DNA of 34,464 bases from an uncultured Glaciecola sp. (lineage in GTDB: Bacteria; Pseudomonadota; Gammaproteobacteria; Enterobacterales; Alteromonadaceae), in assembly GCA_905479945.1 (NCBI GenBank), contig CAJQOP010000041.1:1-34464 (forward strand), read 5' to 3'. The position numbers and the translations under genes were made by a program. Shown one piece after another: positions 1 through 8,214 of the stretch (positions are counted from its first letter, which is position 1; the number at the start of each line of letters is the position of its first letter). Under the pieces are notes generated by a model. It saw only the letters and a list, made by a program, of their open reading frames with translations, did no database searches and was not told where the DNA came from.

Positions 1-1843
1 CTTCACGCTCTATATCGACAACGCCACTAGAACCAGCATAAACAGTAGAGGTAATTCGAGCAGGAGTGCCAAATGCAGTGTCACCAACTTCTAGCACAGT
101 TAGTCCATTTACCTTGCCAACCGCTTGACCATCAGTGTTTATTAACACATGACCTTCTTTAATATCCTCTAATAAAGACTCACTCACGCGACCAGTTCTG
201 TTTTTCTTGGCTGTAAGCGCTGCTTCAATGTGAATAGCCTGTAGTTTTGTTTCCTGCTGTTGCGAGCAAAAATAATGTGCTTCATTAATTAATTCGATAA
301 CGTCAGCAAATCTTGCGCTTAACTTTGATTGGTGCTCGGCTAAGCGCAGACTATGCTCAATCAACCTATGCACAGCATCTGCTTCTATGCTTTCCAATCC
401 AATTTGTTTTACATGGGATTTTACTCTGGCTACAAAGTCATTCAAATTTTGTTGATTTAAGGGGATCTCATGATCAAAATCGACTAATACCCGAAACAAC
501 TCTTTGAACTCGTCGTCGTAGTCTTGCAATGCATAGTAAAGTTCGCGCGACCCTAGTAAAATAACCTTAACCTGCAGTGGAATAATTTGCGGCGTTTGCG
601 TAATAGAATTAACCATACCGAAATCTTGTTGTGGTAACTCCATTTTTAACTGACCAAACTTTAGAGCCAGTTTCAAAGATTCCCAAACATAGGGCTGTTC
701 AACAAGCTTATCAGCATCTAGCAATAGATAGCCGCCGTTAGCTTTATGCAATGCCCCAGCGGTGATCATACTGTAATTTGTATAAACGCTGCCTTGCACA
801 CTTGTATATTCTATTTTACCAAATAAATTTTGATGGCTAGGATTTGCTTCGTACACTATTGGAGCACCAGCATCTATCGAGTGTCGAACAAGGACGTTAG
901 GTACGTAGGTATCAACTAATATTGCACGTTTATCATATTCGTCCTGCTTTTCTTCCTTCGTTTCAGGCACTAGCAATTCAGTTACGGTATCAATTAAGTG
1001 GGGCTTTAATTGCTTCAAATGTTTTAAAATAGCAATATCGGCAGCATGCTTATGTTCTAATTCTTTAAGCAAAGGACGAATGCCCTGTTCAGCCGTTTCT
1101 CTTTTGAGTTTTCGCTGTTGTTCAGCAGTTTGACGCTGCCATAAAGGCACTTCAATTAAAGCTTCACTCAAGCTCACCTCAAGCTCATCAATAAGGTCGT
1201 AGTAAGTTTGCCGTTCTTGATCACTCCTCGTTGCAAAATCAGAGTCTGTGATTGGCTTACCGTCAATAATGGGAGAAAAACTGATACTCCCCCCGTCTTC
1301 GATAAGGGCGACTCCTTTTCCAAGTGCTTCTTTTTCGACTGCATCAATCGCTTTGTCATAACGTTGTTCGTTTGCGCGGGTAATAGCAGCCTTACGACGC
1401 TGATAGCTAGGATTCTCAAACACTGCGGGGAAAGTATCCATTAGCTCGTCTAATAAGTTCTCTATATCTTCCACAAAGCCTTTACTTTGGTTGGTAGGCA
1501 GTTGCAGAGCAATTGGCTGACGCTCGTCATCGAAGTTATTTAAGTAGCACCAATCATTGGGTGTGGGCTGTTTGTAGGCACGATCATTAATAAAGTTATG
1601 AACTAAGGTATAGCGACCAGTAGCTTGTTCACCCATTACATATAAATTGTAACCTGTGGAATTAACGCCTAAACCAAAACTCAATGCTTCTTTTGCGCGG
1701 TTTTGACCAATTAGTGCGGTATCTCCTGATTGACTTTGCATAGCTAGGGAAAACATTTCTTTGTTCACACTTGAACTTAGATCTGTTGTATCAATTCTCA
1801 ATCTTTGAAATGTCTTTTGAATCGACGTCAATTTTACAGCCAT
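1..1843 (-). CDS. Lon-like ATP-dependent protease (AAA_32/LonB type), C-terminus cut off by window edge
   Basis: The first 614 residues are present and no stop is reached before the edge. ATG is at 1843, with a weak purine-rich SD (AGAAGA) about 9 nt upstream. A nucleotide-binding loop of the form GEQATGR lies at residues 71-77, with Arg where a classic Walker A has Lys, as I recall for Lon-like proteins of the AAA_32 family. A middle block (HKANGGYLLLDADKL) matches the second half of the ATPase core. The start of the Lon peptidase domain (GQAVGKVNGLTV) is visible near residue 570. The catalytic Ser/Lys dyad would lie outside the window. By family these are soluble AAA+ proteases of about 800 residues, related to Pseudomonas AsrA and E. 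coli YcbZ. Substrates cannot be inferred here. Transcribed divergently from leuS. Confidence 0.88.
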   Translation of the reverse strand, partial: MAVKLTSIQKTFQRLRIDTTDLSSSVNKEMFSLAMQSQSGDTALIGQNRAKEALSFGLGVNSTGYNLYVMGEQATGRYTLVHNFINDRAYKQPTPNDWCYLNNFDDERQPIALQLPTNQSKGFVEDIENLLDELMDTFPAVFENPSYQRRKAAITRANEQRYDKAIDAVEKEALGKGVALIEDGGSISFSPIIDGKPITDSDFATRSDQERQTYYDLIDELEVSLSEALIEVPLWQRQTAEQQRKLKRETAEQGIRPLLKELEHKHAADIAILKHLKQLKPHLIDTVTELLVPETKEEKQDEYDKRAILVDTYVPNVLVRHSIDAGAPIVYEANPSHQNLFGKIEYTSVQGSVYTNYSMITAGALHKANGGYLLLDADKLVEQPYVWESLKLALKFGQLKMELPQQDFGMVNSITQTPQIIPLQVKVILLGSRELYYALQDYDDEFKELFRVLVDFDHEIPLNQQNLNDFVARVKSHVKQIGLESIEADAVHRLIEHSLRLAEHQSKLSARFADVIELINEAHYFCSQQQETKLQAIHIEAALTAKKNRTGRVSESLLEDIKEGHVLINTDGQAVGKVNGLTVLEVGDTAFGTPARITSTVYAGSSGVVDIERE

Positions 1844-1977
1844 AGTTATATTGTTCTTCTTTCTGTTTTATTTTTATAAATGCATGTGACAAGACCACTG
1901 CCCGAACTTCAGTATAACTCTATTGAGCAAATCTCATTAAACAAAAATGCTGTTAGGCATACATGTTAGATGATGTA

Positions 1978-2005
1978 TTTACAGATTGCTGCAAATTTGT
2001 GTCAA
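1978..2005 (-). promoter_or_regulatory. Candidate promoter for the Lon-like protease
   Basis: Read on the minus strand there is a perfect -35 hexamer TTGACA (2005-2000), a 16-nt spacer, and TGTAAA (1983-1978, 4/6 to TATAAT). It lies about 135 nt upstream of the ATG at 1843. Assignment is by hexamer match only. Confidence 0.4.
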
Positions 2006-2174
2006 TTTACGCTTATTCATGGCTCTTTTGACGTTCTTTCGCGGCTCTTATACAAGTCTTTCGACTATCCTTAGCTCAACAAATTCTTAAATACTGGCTC
2101 GAGCAGAACTGCTTGACGGAAGTGTTTCAAAGTTATTTTTCAAAGAAGGCCTATTTTATCCATTCCCTCTATTG

Positions 2175-2203
2175 TTGTTTAGGCCTCTGACAAGGTATTC
2201 TAT
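2175..2203 (+). promoter_or_regulatory. Weak candidate promoter for leuS operon
   Basis: TTGTTT (2175-2180) is followed after 17 nt by TTCTAT (2198-2203), placing a start site near 2210, about 35 nt upstream of leuS. The -10 matches only 3/6. The nearby TTGACG at 2113-2118 has a better -35 but no -10 partner at the right distance. Confidence 0.25.
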
Positions 2204-2243
2204 AGACAATAAAATAACAACATGTCCAGAGATACGCACATAA

Positions 2244-4931
2244 ATGGCCAATTCAGACCAGAACGAAAACCAATATAACCCGCAAGCACTTGAAAAATCG
2301 GCGCAAACTCATTGGAATGAAAGCCAAGTTTTCTCGGCGATACAGGACGACAATAGAGAGAAGTTTTATTGTTTATCTATGTTTCCCTACCCTAGTGGCA
2401 GACTACATATGGGGCATGTTCGAAACTACACTATTGGCGATGTGGTTAGTCGTTTTCATCGCATGCAAGGTAAAAATGTTCTGCAACCTATGGGTTGGGA
2501 CGGCTTCGGATTACCTGCTGAAAATGCCGCAATTAACAATAAAACTGCGCCAGCGAAATGGACATATGAAAATATTGAGTACATGAAAACTCAACTTAAC
2601 TCACTTGGCTTTGGTTACGATTGGAGTCGCGAGTTAGCAACATGCAAGCAAGACTATTACCGCTGGGAACAATGGTTTTTTACAAAATTGTTTGACAAAG
2701 GATTGGTTTACAAGAAAAACGCCACTGTCAATTGGGACCCAATTGACCAAACTGTGCTTGCCAATGAACAAGTTATTGATGGTCGTGGTTGGCGTTCAGG
2801 GGCATTAGTCGAGCAAAAAGAAATTCCTCAGTGGTTCATTAAAATTACCGATTATGCGGAGCAGTTGTTAGCTGACTTAGACAAGTTGACCGATTGGCCA
2901 CAACAGGTTGTTACTGCACAAAGAAATTGGATAGGCCGATCTGAAGGTGTTGATGTCACATTTGACTTGACTGCACAAACTGCAGGCCTTAGCCAAATTG
3001 AAGTTTACACAACAAGACCTGATACGCTTTATGGCGCCTCTTATTTAGCGGTTGCGGCTCAACATCCATTAGCTTTAGAAGTGGCGAAGTCGAATCCACA
3101 GATGAGCGCTTTTATTGAAGAATGTAAAAACACAAAAACCACTGAGGCCGACATGGCCACGATGGAGAAAAAAGGCATGCCAACCGGCTTAACGGCTACT
3201 CACCCACTCACAGGTGAAAGCATGCCAATTTGGATAGCTAATTTCGTACTCATGGGCTACGGCTCTGGGGCCGTAATGTCGGTGCCTGCGCATGACCAGC
3301 GCGACTGGGAGTTTGCAACTAAATATCAATTACCCATTTTACAGGTCGTAGCGTTTACAGAGCACGACGCCGAGTCTGCTGATATCAGCAAAGGCGCTTA
3401 CACTGAGAAAAACACATTAGTAAATTCGGCTGAATATAATGGTCTGTCGTCTAAAGACGGTTTTGATGCAATCGCCGACAAACTAAGGTCTTTAGGTAAA
3501 GGTAAGAAATCAGTTAATTATCGATTGCGTGATTGGGGCGTTTCCCGCCAGCGTTATTGGGGTGCACCTATTCCAGTTGTAACCAATGACAAAGGTGAAT
3601 CATATGCCGTGAATGCAGATGATTTACCGGTCGTATTGCCTGAAGACGTTATCATGGATGGCGTGACTTCCCCTATAAAGTCTGATCCAAATTGGGCTAA
3701 AACCACGCATAATGGTGAAGCAGCAACTCGTGAAACAGATACTTTTGATACATTTATGGAATCGTCTTGGTACTACGCACGTTATGCCTCGGCCCCGTCT
3801 GATGCGATGCTTGACCCCAAGGAAGCAAACTACTGGTTGCCTGTAGACCAATATATTGGTGGTATAGAACACGCAATTTTGCATTTACTATATGCACGTT
3901 TTTTCCATAAATTATTACGTGACGAAGGCTTAGTTGCCAGCGACGAACCGTTCAAAAAGCTATTATGTCAGGGCATGGTATTGGCCGATGCTTTTTTCAC
4001 CAAAGACGAAAAAGGTAAAGAAATTTGGCATGCGCCAGCAGATGTGACTGTCGAAAAAGATGATAAAGGGCGGATAGTAAAAGCCTGCTTAGCTGATGAT
4101 ACGGAAGTTGAGCATGCTGGCATGATCAAAATGTCTAAATCAAAAAATAACGGTATCGATCCACAGTCAGTTATTGATATTTATGGTGCAGATACAATTA
4201 GACTCTTTACTATGTTTGCAGCGCCGCCAGAACAAACTTTGGAATGGATTGACTCAGGTGTTGAAGGGTCAAACCGCTTCTTAAAACGTTTTTGGCGTTT
4301 AGCAAATGAACATGTTGAGCATTGCGCAAGCAAAATAGACGCAAGTAGAATAGACGCAAGCGGAAACGGCAAAGGCGAAGACTGCGCGACGAGTGAAAAA
4401 AACCTGCCGGCATTAGACTTAAGCGCACTCAACAAGCCTCAGAAGGCGCTGAGACGCGACATTCATCAAACTATCGAAAAAGTCACTGATGACTTAGGCC
4501 GTCGTCAAACATTTAACACAGCGATAGCTAAAATTATGGAACTGTTGAATAGCCTGCAAAAAGTTAAAATCCTTGATGACCAAGATATTGCTTTGCAGCG
4601 CGAAGGACTTATGGCAATGGTGCAATTATTAAATCCAATTACGCCGCACATTTGCGAAAAGTTATGGCATCTCCTTGGCGGTCAAGGTGAATTACAAACA
4701 TCAGCATGGCCGACTGTTGACGCTGCCGCGTTGGTCGAAGATGAGAAGCTTATTATCGTTCAAGTCAATGGTAAGGTTCGCGCTAAAATGACAGTTGCTG
4801 CAGATATTAGTAGCGAAACGGCGCAGAAAGAAGCATTAGCACAAGAAAATGTGCAGCCATTTATTGAGGGCAAAACAGTGAGAAAAGTTATTTATGTTGC
4901 GGGTAAGCTCGTTAATATCGTGGCTAACTGA
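2244..4931 (+). CDS. leuS: Leucyl-tRNA synthetase
   Basis: Cytoplasmic class I aminoacyl-tRNA synthetase charging tRNA-Leu. The HIGH-type motif HMGH is at residues 55-58 inside [11 protein letters not shown], and KMSKS is at 629-633. The CP1 editing domain follows the first half of the catalytic core. At 895 residues it is about 35 longer than E. coli LeuRS. Most of the excess is a hydrophilic insertion around residues 694-720, just before the anticodon-binding helices ([21 protein letters not shown]). It is partly made of a 15-bp tandem repeat, annotated separately. ATG at 2244 has only a weak SD (AGAGATA). The stop overlaps the lptE start (TGATG), so the two are likely translationally coupled. 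Head gene of the long plus-strand cluster. Confidence 0.98.
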   Translation: MANSDQNENQYNPQALEKSAQTHWNESQVFSAIQDDNREKFYCLSMFPYPSGRLHMGHVRNYTIGDVVSRFHRMQGKNVLQPMGWDGFGLPAENAAINNKTAPAKWTYENIEYMKTQLNSLGFGYDWSRELATCKQDYYRWEQWFFTKLFDKGLVYKKNATVNWDPIDQTVLANEQVIDGRGWRSGALVEQKEIPQWFIKITDYAEQLLADLDKLTDWPQQVVTAQRNWIGRSEGVDVTFDLTAQTAGLSQIEVYTTRPDTLYGASYLAVAAQHPLALEVAKSNPQMSAFIEECKNTKTTEADMATMEKKGMPTGLTATHPLTGESMPIWIANFVLMGYGSGAVMSVPAHDQRDWEFATKYQLPILQVVAFTEHDAESADISKGAYTEKNTLVNSAEYNGLSSKDGFDAIADKLRSLGKGKKSVNYRLRDWGVSRQRYWGAPIPVVTNDKGESYAVNADDLPVVLPEDVIMDGVTSPIKSDPNWAKTTHNGEAATRETDTFDTFMESSWYYARYASAPSDAMLDPKEANYWLPVDQYIGGIEHAILHLLYARFFHKLLRDEGLVASDEPFKKLLCQGMVLADAFFTKDEKGKEIWHAPADVTVEKDDKGRIVKACLADDTEVEHAGMIKMSKSKNNGIDPQSVIDIYGADTIRLFTMFAAPPEQTLEWIDSGVEGSNRFLKRFWRLANEHVEHCASKIDASRIDASGNGKGEDCATSEKNLPALDLSALNKPQKALRRDIHQTIEKVTDDLGRRQTFNTAIAKIMELLNSLQKVKILDDQDIALQREGLMAMVQLLNPITPHICEKLWHLLGGQGELQTSAWPTVDAAALVEDEKLIIVQVNGKVRAKMTVAADISSETAQKEALAQENVQPFIEGKTVRKVIYVAGKLVNIVAN
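4326..4365 (+). repeat. 15-bp in-frame tandem repeat inside leuS (about 2.7 copies)
   Basis: The unit GCAAGYARAATAGAC occurs at 4326-4340 and 4341-4355, with a partial third copy at 4356-4365. It encodes [14 protein letters not shown] at residues 695-708. The length is a multiple of 3, so the reading frame is kept. It falls in the region that is extended relative to E. coli LeuRS. Confidence 0.85.
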
Positions 4932-5572
4932 TGCAAAGTAGTATAGCAGAGCGTTCTATGAGCCGAATTAATCAAATGATTTGTAAAGGTTTAAATCAGG
5001 GCAAATTAATTTTCGTTGTTGCAGTTTTTGCAGTTACCCTGCAAGGATGCGGATTTAAATTGCGCGGTACACAAGCCCTGCCAAGTTATTTGAATAATGT
5101 GGTGATTTTAACGCAGTTTGATTATTTACCATTATCAAGAGCTCTCGATACTAGGTTACCCGTTTATCAATTAACCAGCATTGTCGGTGAAAAGAGTATT
5201 CCAGAAGGTATTGAACCAACTACTGTAGTGATTATAAAATTGCAACCAGAGGAGTTAGAGCGTCGATTACTTTCGGTATTTTCTAACGGTCAAGTGGCCG
5301 AGTATGAGCTAATTTACTCGGTCAAGTATGACGTTGTTTTTCCGTTTTCTGAACCTATTAGCGCTTCAATGACGGTAGCCAGAGAATATCAGGATGACCC
5401 CGATCAAGTGCTAGCTAAATCACGAGAGCTTGAACTTGTACTTAATGAAATGCGCGCTGAATCAGCAGATAGAATGATTAGACTGCTGTCTAACCAATAC
5501 ACACAGGCATTGGCTTCAATTGAACAGCGCAAAATTAATAGGCTTGGGCAGCCGGAAGCGGTACAGCAATAA
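4931..5572 (+). CDS. lptE: LPS-assembly lipoprotein LptE
   Basis: Outer-membrane lipoprotein that plugs the LptD barrel and delivers LPS to the cell surface. A hydrophobic signal segment (about residues 26-36) runs into the lipobox LQGC with the lipidated Cys at residue 40, followed by GFKLRG, the typical LptE opening. The n-region of about 25 residues is long. Internal Met10 or Met16 could be the real start, but the first ATG overlaps the leuS stop by one base, which favours coupling. At 213 residues it is slightly longer than E. coli LptE. Its own TAA overlaps the holA ATG (TAATG). The leuS-lptE-holA order is conserved in gammaproteobacteria. Confidence 0.92.
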   Translation: MQSSIAERSMSRINQMICKGLNQGKLIFVVAVFAVTLQGCGFKLRGTQALPSYLNNVVILTQFDYLPLSRALDTRLPVYQLTSIVGEKSIPEGIEPTTVVIIKLQPEELERRLLSVFSNGQVAEYELIYSVKYDVVFPFSEPISASMTVAREYQDDPDQVLAKSRELELVLNEMRAESADRMIRLLSNQYTQALASIEQRKINRLGQPEAVQQ

Positions 5573-6603
5573 TGCAAGTATATCCGAATCGATTTCAACA
5601 ACATATTCAGCAGCAAGGCCTATCCCCTTTTATACTTATATTCGGAGATGAGCCTCAACAAAAACTTGATATGATTGACGGAATTAGGAAACTAGCCAAA
5701 TCTCTTGGCTTCGATGAGCGTCAAACCTTGGTGGCAGATTCAGATTTTTCTTGGTCTCAACTTATCGACGCCACACAGTCGATGTCTTTATTTTCGGACA
5801 AACAATACATTGAGCTGACCTTACCTACAGGAAAACCGGGTGCGGAAGGGAGTAAAGTACTCACAGCAATTGCTGACAATCCATTTCTAGATACGTTAAT
5901 AGTCATTCAAGGCCCAAAAATTGGCAAAGATGTGCAAAAAGCAAAATGGTTCAAAGCACTTGATAGTCAAGGTGTTTTTTCTCATTGTTACCCTCTTGAG
6001 CCAAAGCAATTGAGTCAATGGATAGAGCAGCGCTGCAGGGAAACTAAAGTCAACATGAGCCCTTCAGCAATAAATTTGCTGGCCGACTTCAGTGAAGGAA
6101 ATTTATTAGCAGCGAAGCAAGAAATCGAGAAACTAGCCTTAATGTATGCTGACAATGGTCAACAGGTTGATGAAAAAGTATTGGCTGCTGGTATGGTTGA
6201 TCAATCACGCTTTACTGTTTTTCAATTTATCGACGATTTACTTGCTGGTAATATGCAAAAAGCGATTAAAATACTGCATCGCTTGGAAAGTGAAGGTGTT
6301 GAGCCCAATATCATTCTTTGGAACCTAATCAAAGAAGCACAAACATTAGCTGAATGCCAAGCTATGCAGATGCTTGAAGGCAGTGTTAACTTTAATAAGC
6401 TACGAATTTGGCAGAGCAAACAAATGCTTTATCGGAACGCACTGCAGCGCCTCTCACCCGCACATGTCAAATTACTAACAACGCATTTGCAGCAAGCTGA
6501 TTTAATTTTAAAAAGTGAACAAACGGCTAGACCTTATATTTTATTGAGTCACCTAGCGCTTTTGTTCATGCCCGCTCCTTTGCAAAATTTGTCGCTAAAC
6601 TAA
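5572..6603 (+). CDS. holA: DNA polymerase III subunit delta
   Basis: Clamp-loader delta subunit that opens the beta sliding clamp. The N-terminus carries the family start pattern with ILIFGDEPQQK at about residues 22-32, followed by the AAA+-like fold without a working Walker motif. At 343 residues it equals the E. coli length. The ATG overlaps the lptE stop by one base. nadD begins two bases after its stop, so expression is almost certainly as part of the leuS operon. No frame disruption is seen. Confidence 0.95.
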   Translation: MQVYPNRFQQHIQQQGLSPFILIFGDEPQQKLDMIDGIRKLAKSLGFDERQTLVADSDFSWSQLIDATQSMSLFSDKQYIELTLPTGKPGAEGSKVLTAIADNPFLDTLIVIQGPKIGKDVQKAKWFKALDSQGVFSHCYPLEPKQLSQWIEQRCRETKVNMSPSAINLLADFSEGNLLAAKQEIEKLALMYADNGQQVDEKVLAAGMVDQSRFTVFQFIDDLLAGNMQKAIKILHRLESEGVEPNIILWNLIKEAQTLAECQAMQMLEGSVNFNKLRIWQSKQMLYRNALQRLSPAHVKLLTTHLQQADLILKSEQTARPYILLSHLALLFMPAPLQNLSLN

Positions 6604-6605
6604 GC

Positions 6606-7268
6606 ATGGACTCAACTGATCCAATTGCAATTTTCGGTGGTACTTTTAATCCACCGCATTGGGGCCACATAAAACCCTTGCAACAAGCAATGAAAGCCCT
6701 TGGCTTACGCAAAGTAGGCTTAATGCCTTGCAATATACCGCCACATAAAAAAGCTTTATCGGTCAGTAAGGAACATCGTTTGGCTATGCTAAACGAGGTA
6801 TGCAAAATTGACAATAATTTCTACATTGAACCCATTGAACTTGATTCAAATGATGTTAGTTATACCGTTAACACCTTAAAAAAAATGAAACAAATAAGTA
6901 GTAAGAACATATACTTCATAATGGGTACCGACTCATTTCAATCTATACAATCTTGGTACAAATGGCAGGATATATTCAAGTTGTGCAACATTATTGTATT
7001 GAATAGAGAAAATCAGCCGTTAAAAAAATTACAAGAAGTTGCGCATTATATTTCATGTGGGCCTCATGATGCGGTATCCTTAACAGATAAAGAGGCACTG
7101 ACGGTATCAAATGGTAATGTCGTGTCTTGTCACTTTCCAATAGTGACAGTTTCTTCGACGATAGTTAGAGATAAACTACAAAGTGGAAGCAGGGCAACAT
7201 TGGAAGCGGCTAATTTATTACCCATTGAGGTGTTGAACTATATTAATCAACATCGATTATATGAATAA
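6606..7268 (+). CDS. nadD: Nicotinate-nucleotide adenylyltransferase
   Basis: Converts nicotinate mononucleotide and ATP to deamido-NAD in NAD biosynthesis. The nucleotidyltransferase signature GGTFNPPHWGH lies at residues 11-21 with the (H/T)xGH element, and the C-terminal SSTIVR motif that contacts ATP is present near residue 190. 220 residues is normal for the family. It starts 2 nt after the holA stop with no obvious SD, so translation probably depends on re-initiation. rsfS follows after 20 nt, as in E. coli and most gammaproteobacteria. Confidence 0.96.
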   Translation: MDSTDPIAIFGGTFNPPHWGHIKPLQQAMKALGLRKVGLMPCNIPPHKKALSVSKEHRLAMLNEVCKIDNNFYIEPIELDSNDVSYTVNTLKKMKQISSKNIYFIMGTDSFQSIQSWYKWQDIFKLCNIIVLNRENQPLKKLQEVAHYISCGPHDAVSLTDKEALTVSNGNVVSCHFPIVTVSSTIVRDKLQSGSRATLEAANLLPIEVLNYINQHRLYE

Positions 7269-7288
7269 AACTAACGATAGGAATCACA

Positions 7289-7603
7289 TTGAATCATAGT
7301 GAATTCGTTCAATTTGTCGTAGACAAAATTGAAGACATGAAAGCCCGAGATATTGTTCAAATTAATGTTGAGGGTAAATCAACCGTAACTGACTTATTAA
7401 TTGTTTGCTCAGGTAATTCTAAGAAGCATGTATCATCTATTGCTGAAAACCTTGTTGTCGAAATGAAAGCAGCCGGAATGCCCCCTTTGAGTGTAGAAGG
7501 AAAATCAACTGAATGGGTATTGGTAGACTTGGGTAACGTTTTGGTGCACGTAATGCAAGACGAAACTAGAGATTTTTACCAACTAGAGAAACTCTGGCAG
7601 TAG
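7289..7603 (+). CDS. rsfS: Ribosomal silencing factor RsfS (TTG start)
   Basis: RsfS/Iojap family protein that binds L14 on the large subunit and blocks subunit joining under starvation. The 104-residue length and the core VEGKSTEWVLVDLGNVLVHV are typical. The start is TTG at 7289. An SD AGGA (7279-7282) sits 6 nt upstream, the next upstream in-frame codon that matters is a stop at 7262, and the first in-frame ATG is only at codon 17, inside conserved sequence. It lies between nadD and rlmH as usual. A 16-bp tandem repeat directly follows the stop. Confidence 0.95.
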   Translation: MNHSEFVQFVVDKIEDMKARDIVQINVEGKSTVTDLLIVCSGNSKKHVSSIAENLVVEMKAAGMPPLSVEGKSTEWVLVDLGNVLVHVMQDETRDFYQLEKLWQ

Positions 7604-7613
7604 TACTTATATT

Positions 7614-7677
7614 CTGTGGCCCTTATTGGCTGTGGCCCTTATTGGCTTTAGCCCTTATTGGCTGCAGCAATTTTGGC
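7614..7677 (+). repeat. 16-bp tandem repeat, four copies, in rsfS-rlmH spacer
   Basis: The unit CTGTGGCCCTTATTGG is exact at 7614-7629 and 7630-7645. It is changed in its first third at 7646-7661 (CTTTAGCCCTTATTGG) and degenerate at 7662-7677 (CTGCAGCAATTTTGGC). It starts 11 nt after the rsfS stop and fills most of the 114-bp gap before rlmH. The period is not a multiple of 3, and no dyad or coding role is apparent. Confidence 0.9.
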
Positions 7678-7717
7678 ATTAGCATTATCGCTTAATAACA
7701 AAGGTCGATATTAAAAG

Positions 7718-8188
7718 ATGCGGATACAAGTCATTGCTGTAGGGAACAAAATGCCTAGTTGGGTTGTCGAAGGTACACAAGAGTACGTTCGACGTTTTCC
7801 AGCGGACTGTCAATTGTACTTTACCGAAGTTCCCGCAGGGAAACGCGGTAAAAACGCAGACGTGAAACGTATTCTTTTTGACGAGGGTCAACGTTGCCTT
7901 CAGCAGATACCAAAGGGAAACAAAATAGTGACATTAGAGGTGTTGGGGCAATCTTGGACCACGCCTAAGCTAGCTGAGCAACTAGACAAGTGGAAAATGG
8001 ATGGGCGTGATGTGAGTTTACTAATTGGTGGGCCAGAAGGATTATCTCCTGAATGCCAGCAAGTTTCTGAACAACAATGGTCACTTTCAAAACTAACGCT
8101 GCCCCACCCTATGGTTAGGGTCATCGTTGCGGAAAGCCTCTATCGCGCTTGGTCGGTGACTCAAAATCATCCTTACCATCGCGAATAA
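7718..8188 (+). CDS. rlmH: 23S rRNA pseudouridine-1915 N3-methyltransferase
   Basis: SPOUT-family SAM-dependent methyltransferase acting on pseudouridine 1915 of assembled 70S ribosomes. The SAM-binding knot is visible as [13 protein letters not shown] (about residues 107-119). The diagnostic C-terminus is [18 protein letters not shown] then HPYHRE. 156 residues, one longer than E. coli RlmH. ATG at 7718 begins MRIQVIAVG as in the family. The mrdA start follows 26 nt after its stop. Confidence 0.97.
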   Translation: MRIQVIAVGNKMPSWVVEGTQEYVRRFPADCQLYFTEVPAGKRGKNADVKRILFDEGQRCLQQIPKGNKIVTLEVLGQSWTTPKLAEQLDKWKMDGRDVSLLIGGPEGLSPECQQVSEQQWSLSKLTLPHPMVRVIVAESLYRAWSVTQNHPYHRE

Positions 8189-8214
8189 TACCTGTTGTAA
8201 GCCAAGAGTATTTT

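Larger units (their letters stand above)
1844..2243. other. 400-bp divergent intergenic region (Lon-like protease / leuS)
   Basis: This gap separates two divergent genes and must hold both promoters. I see a TTGACA-based promoter candidate for the protease and a weaker candidate for leuS, both annotated separately. No open frame with a plausible start, no tRNA and no strong hairpin is visible. A T-box leader would not be expected for leuS in this phylum and I see none. Confidence 0.6.

Noticed and set aside
1844..2243. Possible leader peptide or T-box ahead of leuS
   Set aside because: No short Leu-rich frame with an SD and no T-box core sequence is visible. T-boxes are not expected in this phylum.
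3624..3884. Antisense open frame in leuS (86 residues) and similar small antisense frames
   Set aside because: They lie wholly within well-supported genes, with no SD, no family similarity and unnatural residue content.
7614..7677. CRISPR-like array
   Set aside because: The units are directly adjacent with no spacers and only 16 bp long, so this is a simple tandem repeat.
8149..8214. 22-residue N-terminal extension of PBP2 from a TTG
   Set aside because: It overlaps rlmH, has no SD and precedes the normal family N-terminus. ATG 8215 fits better.
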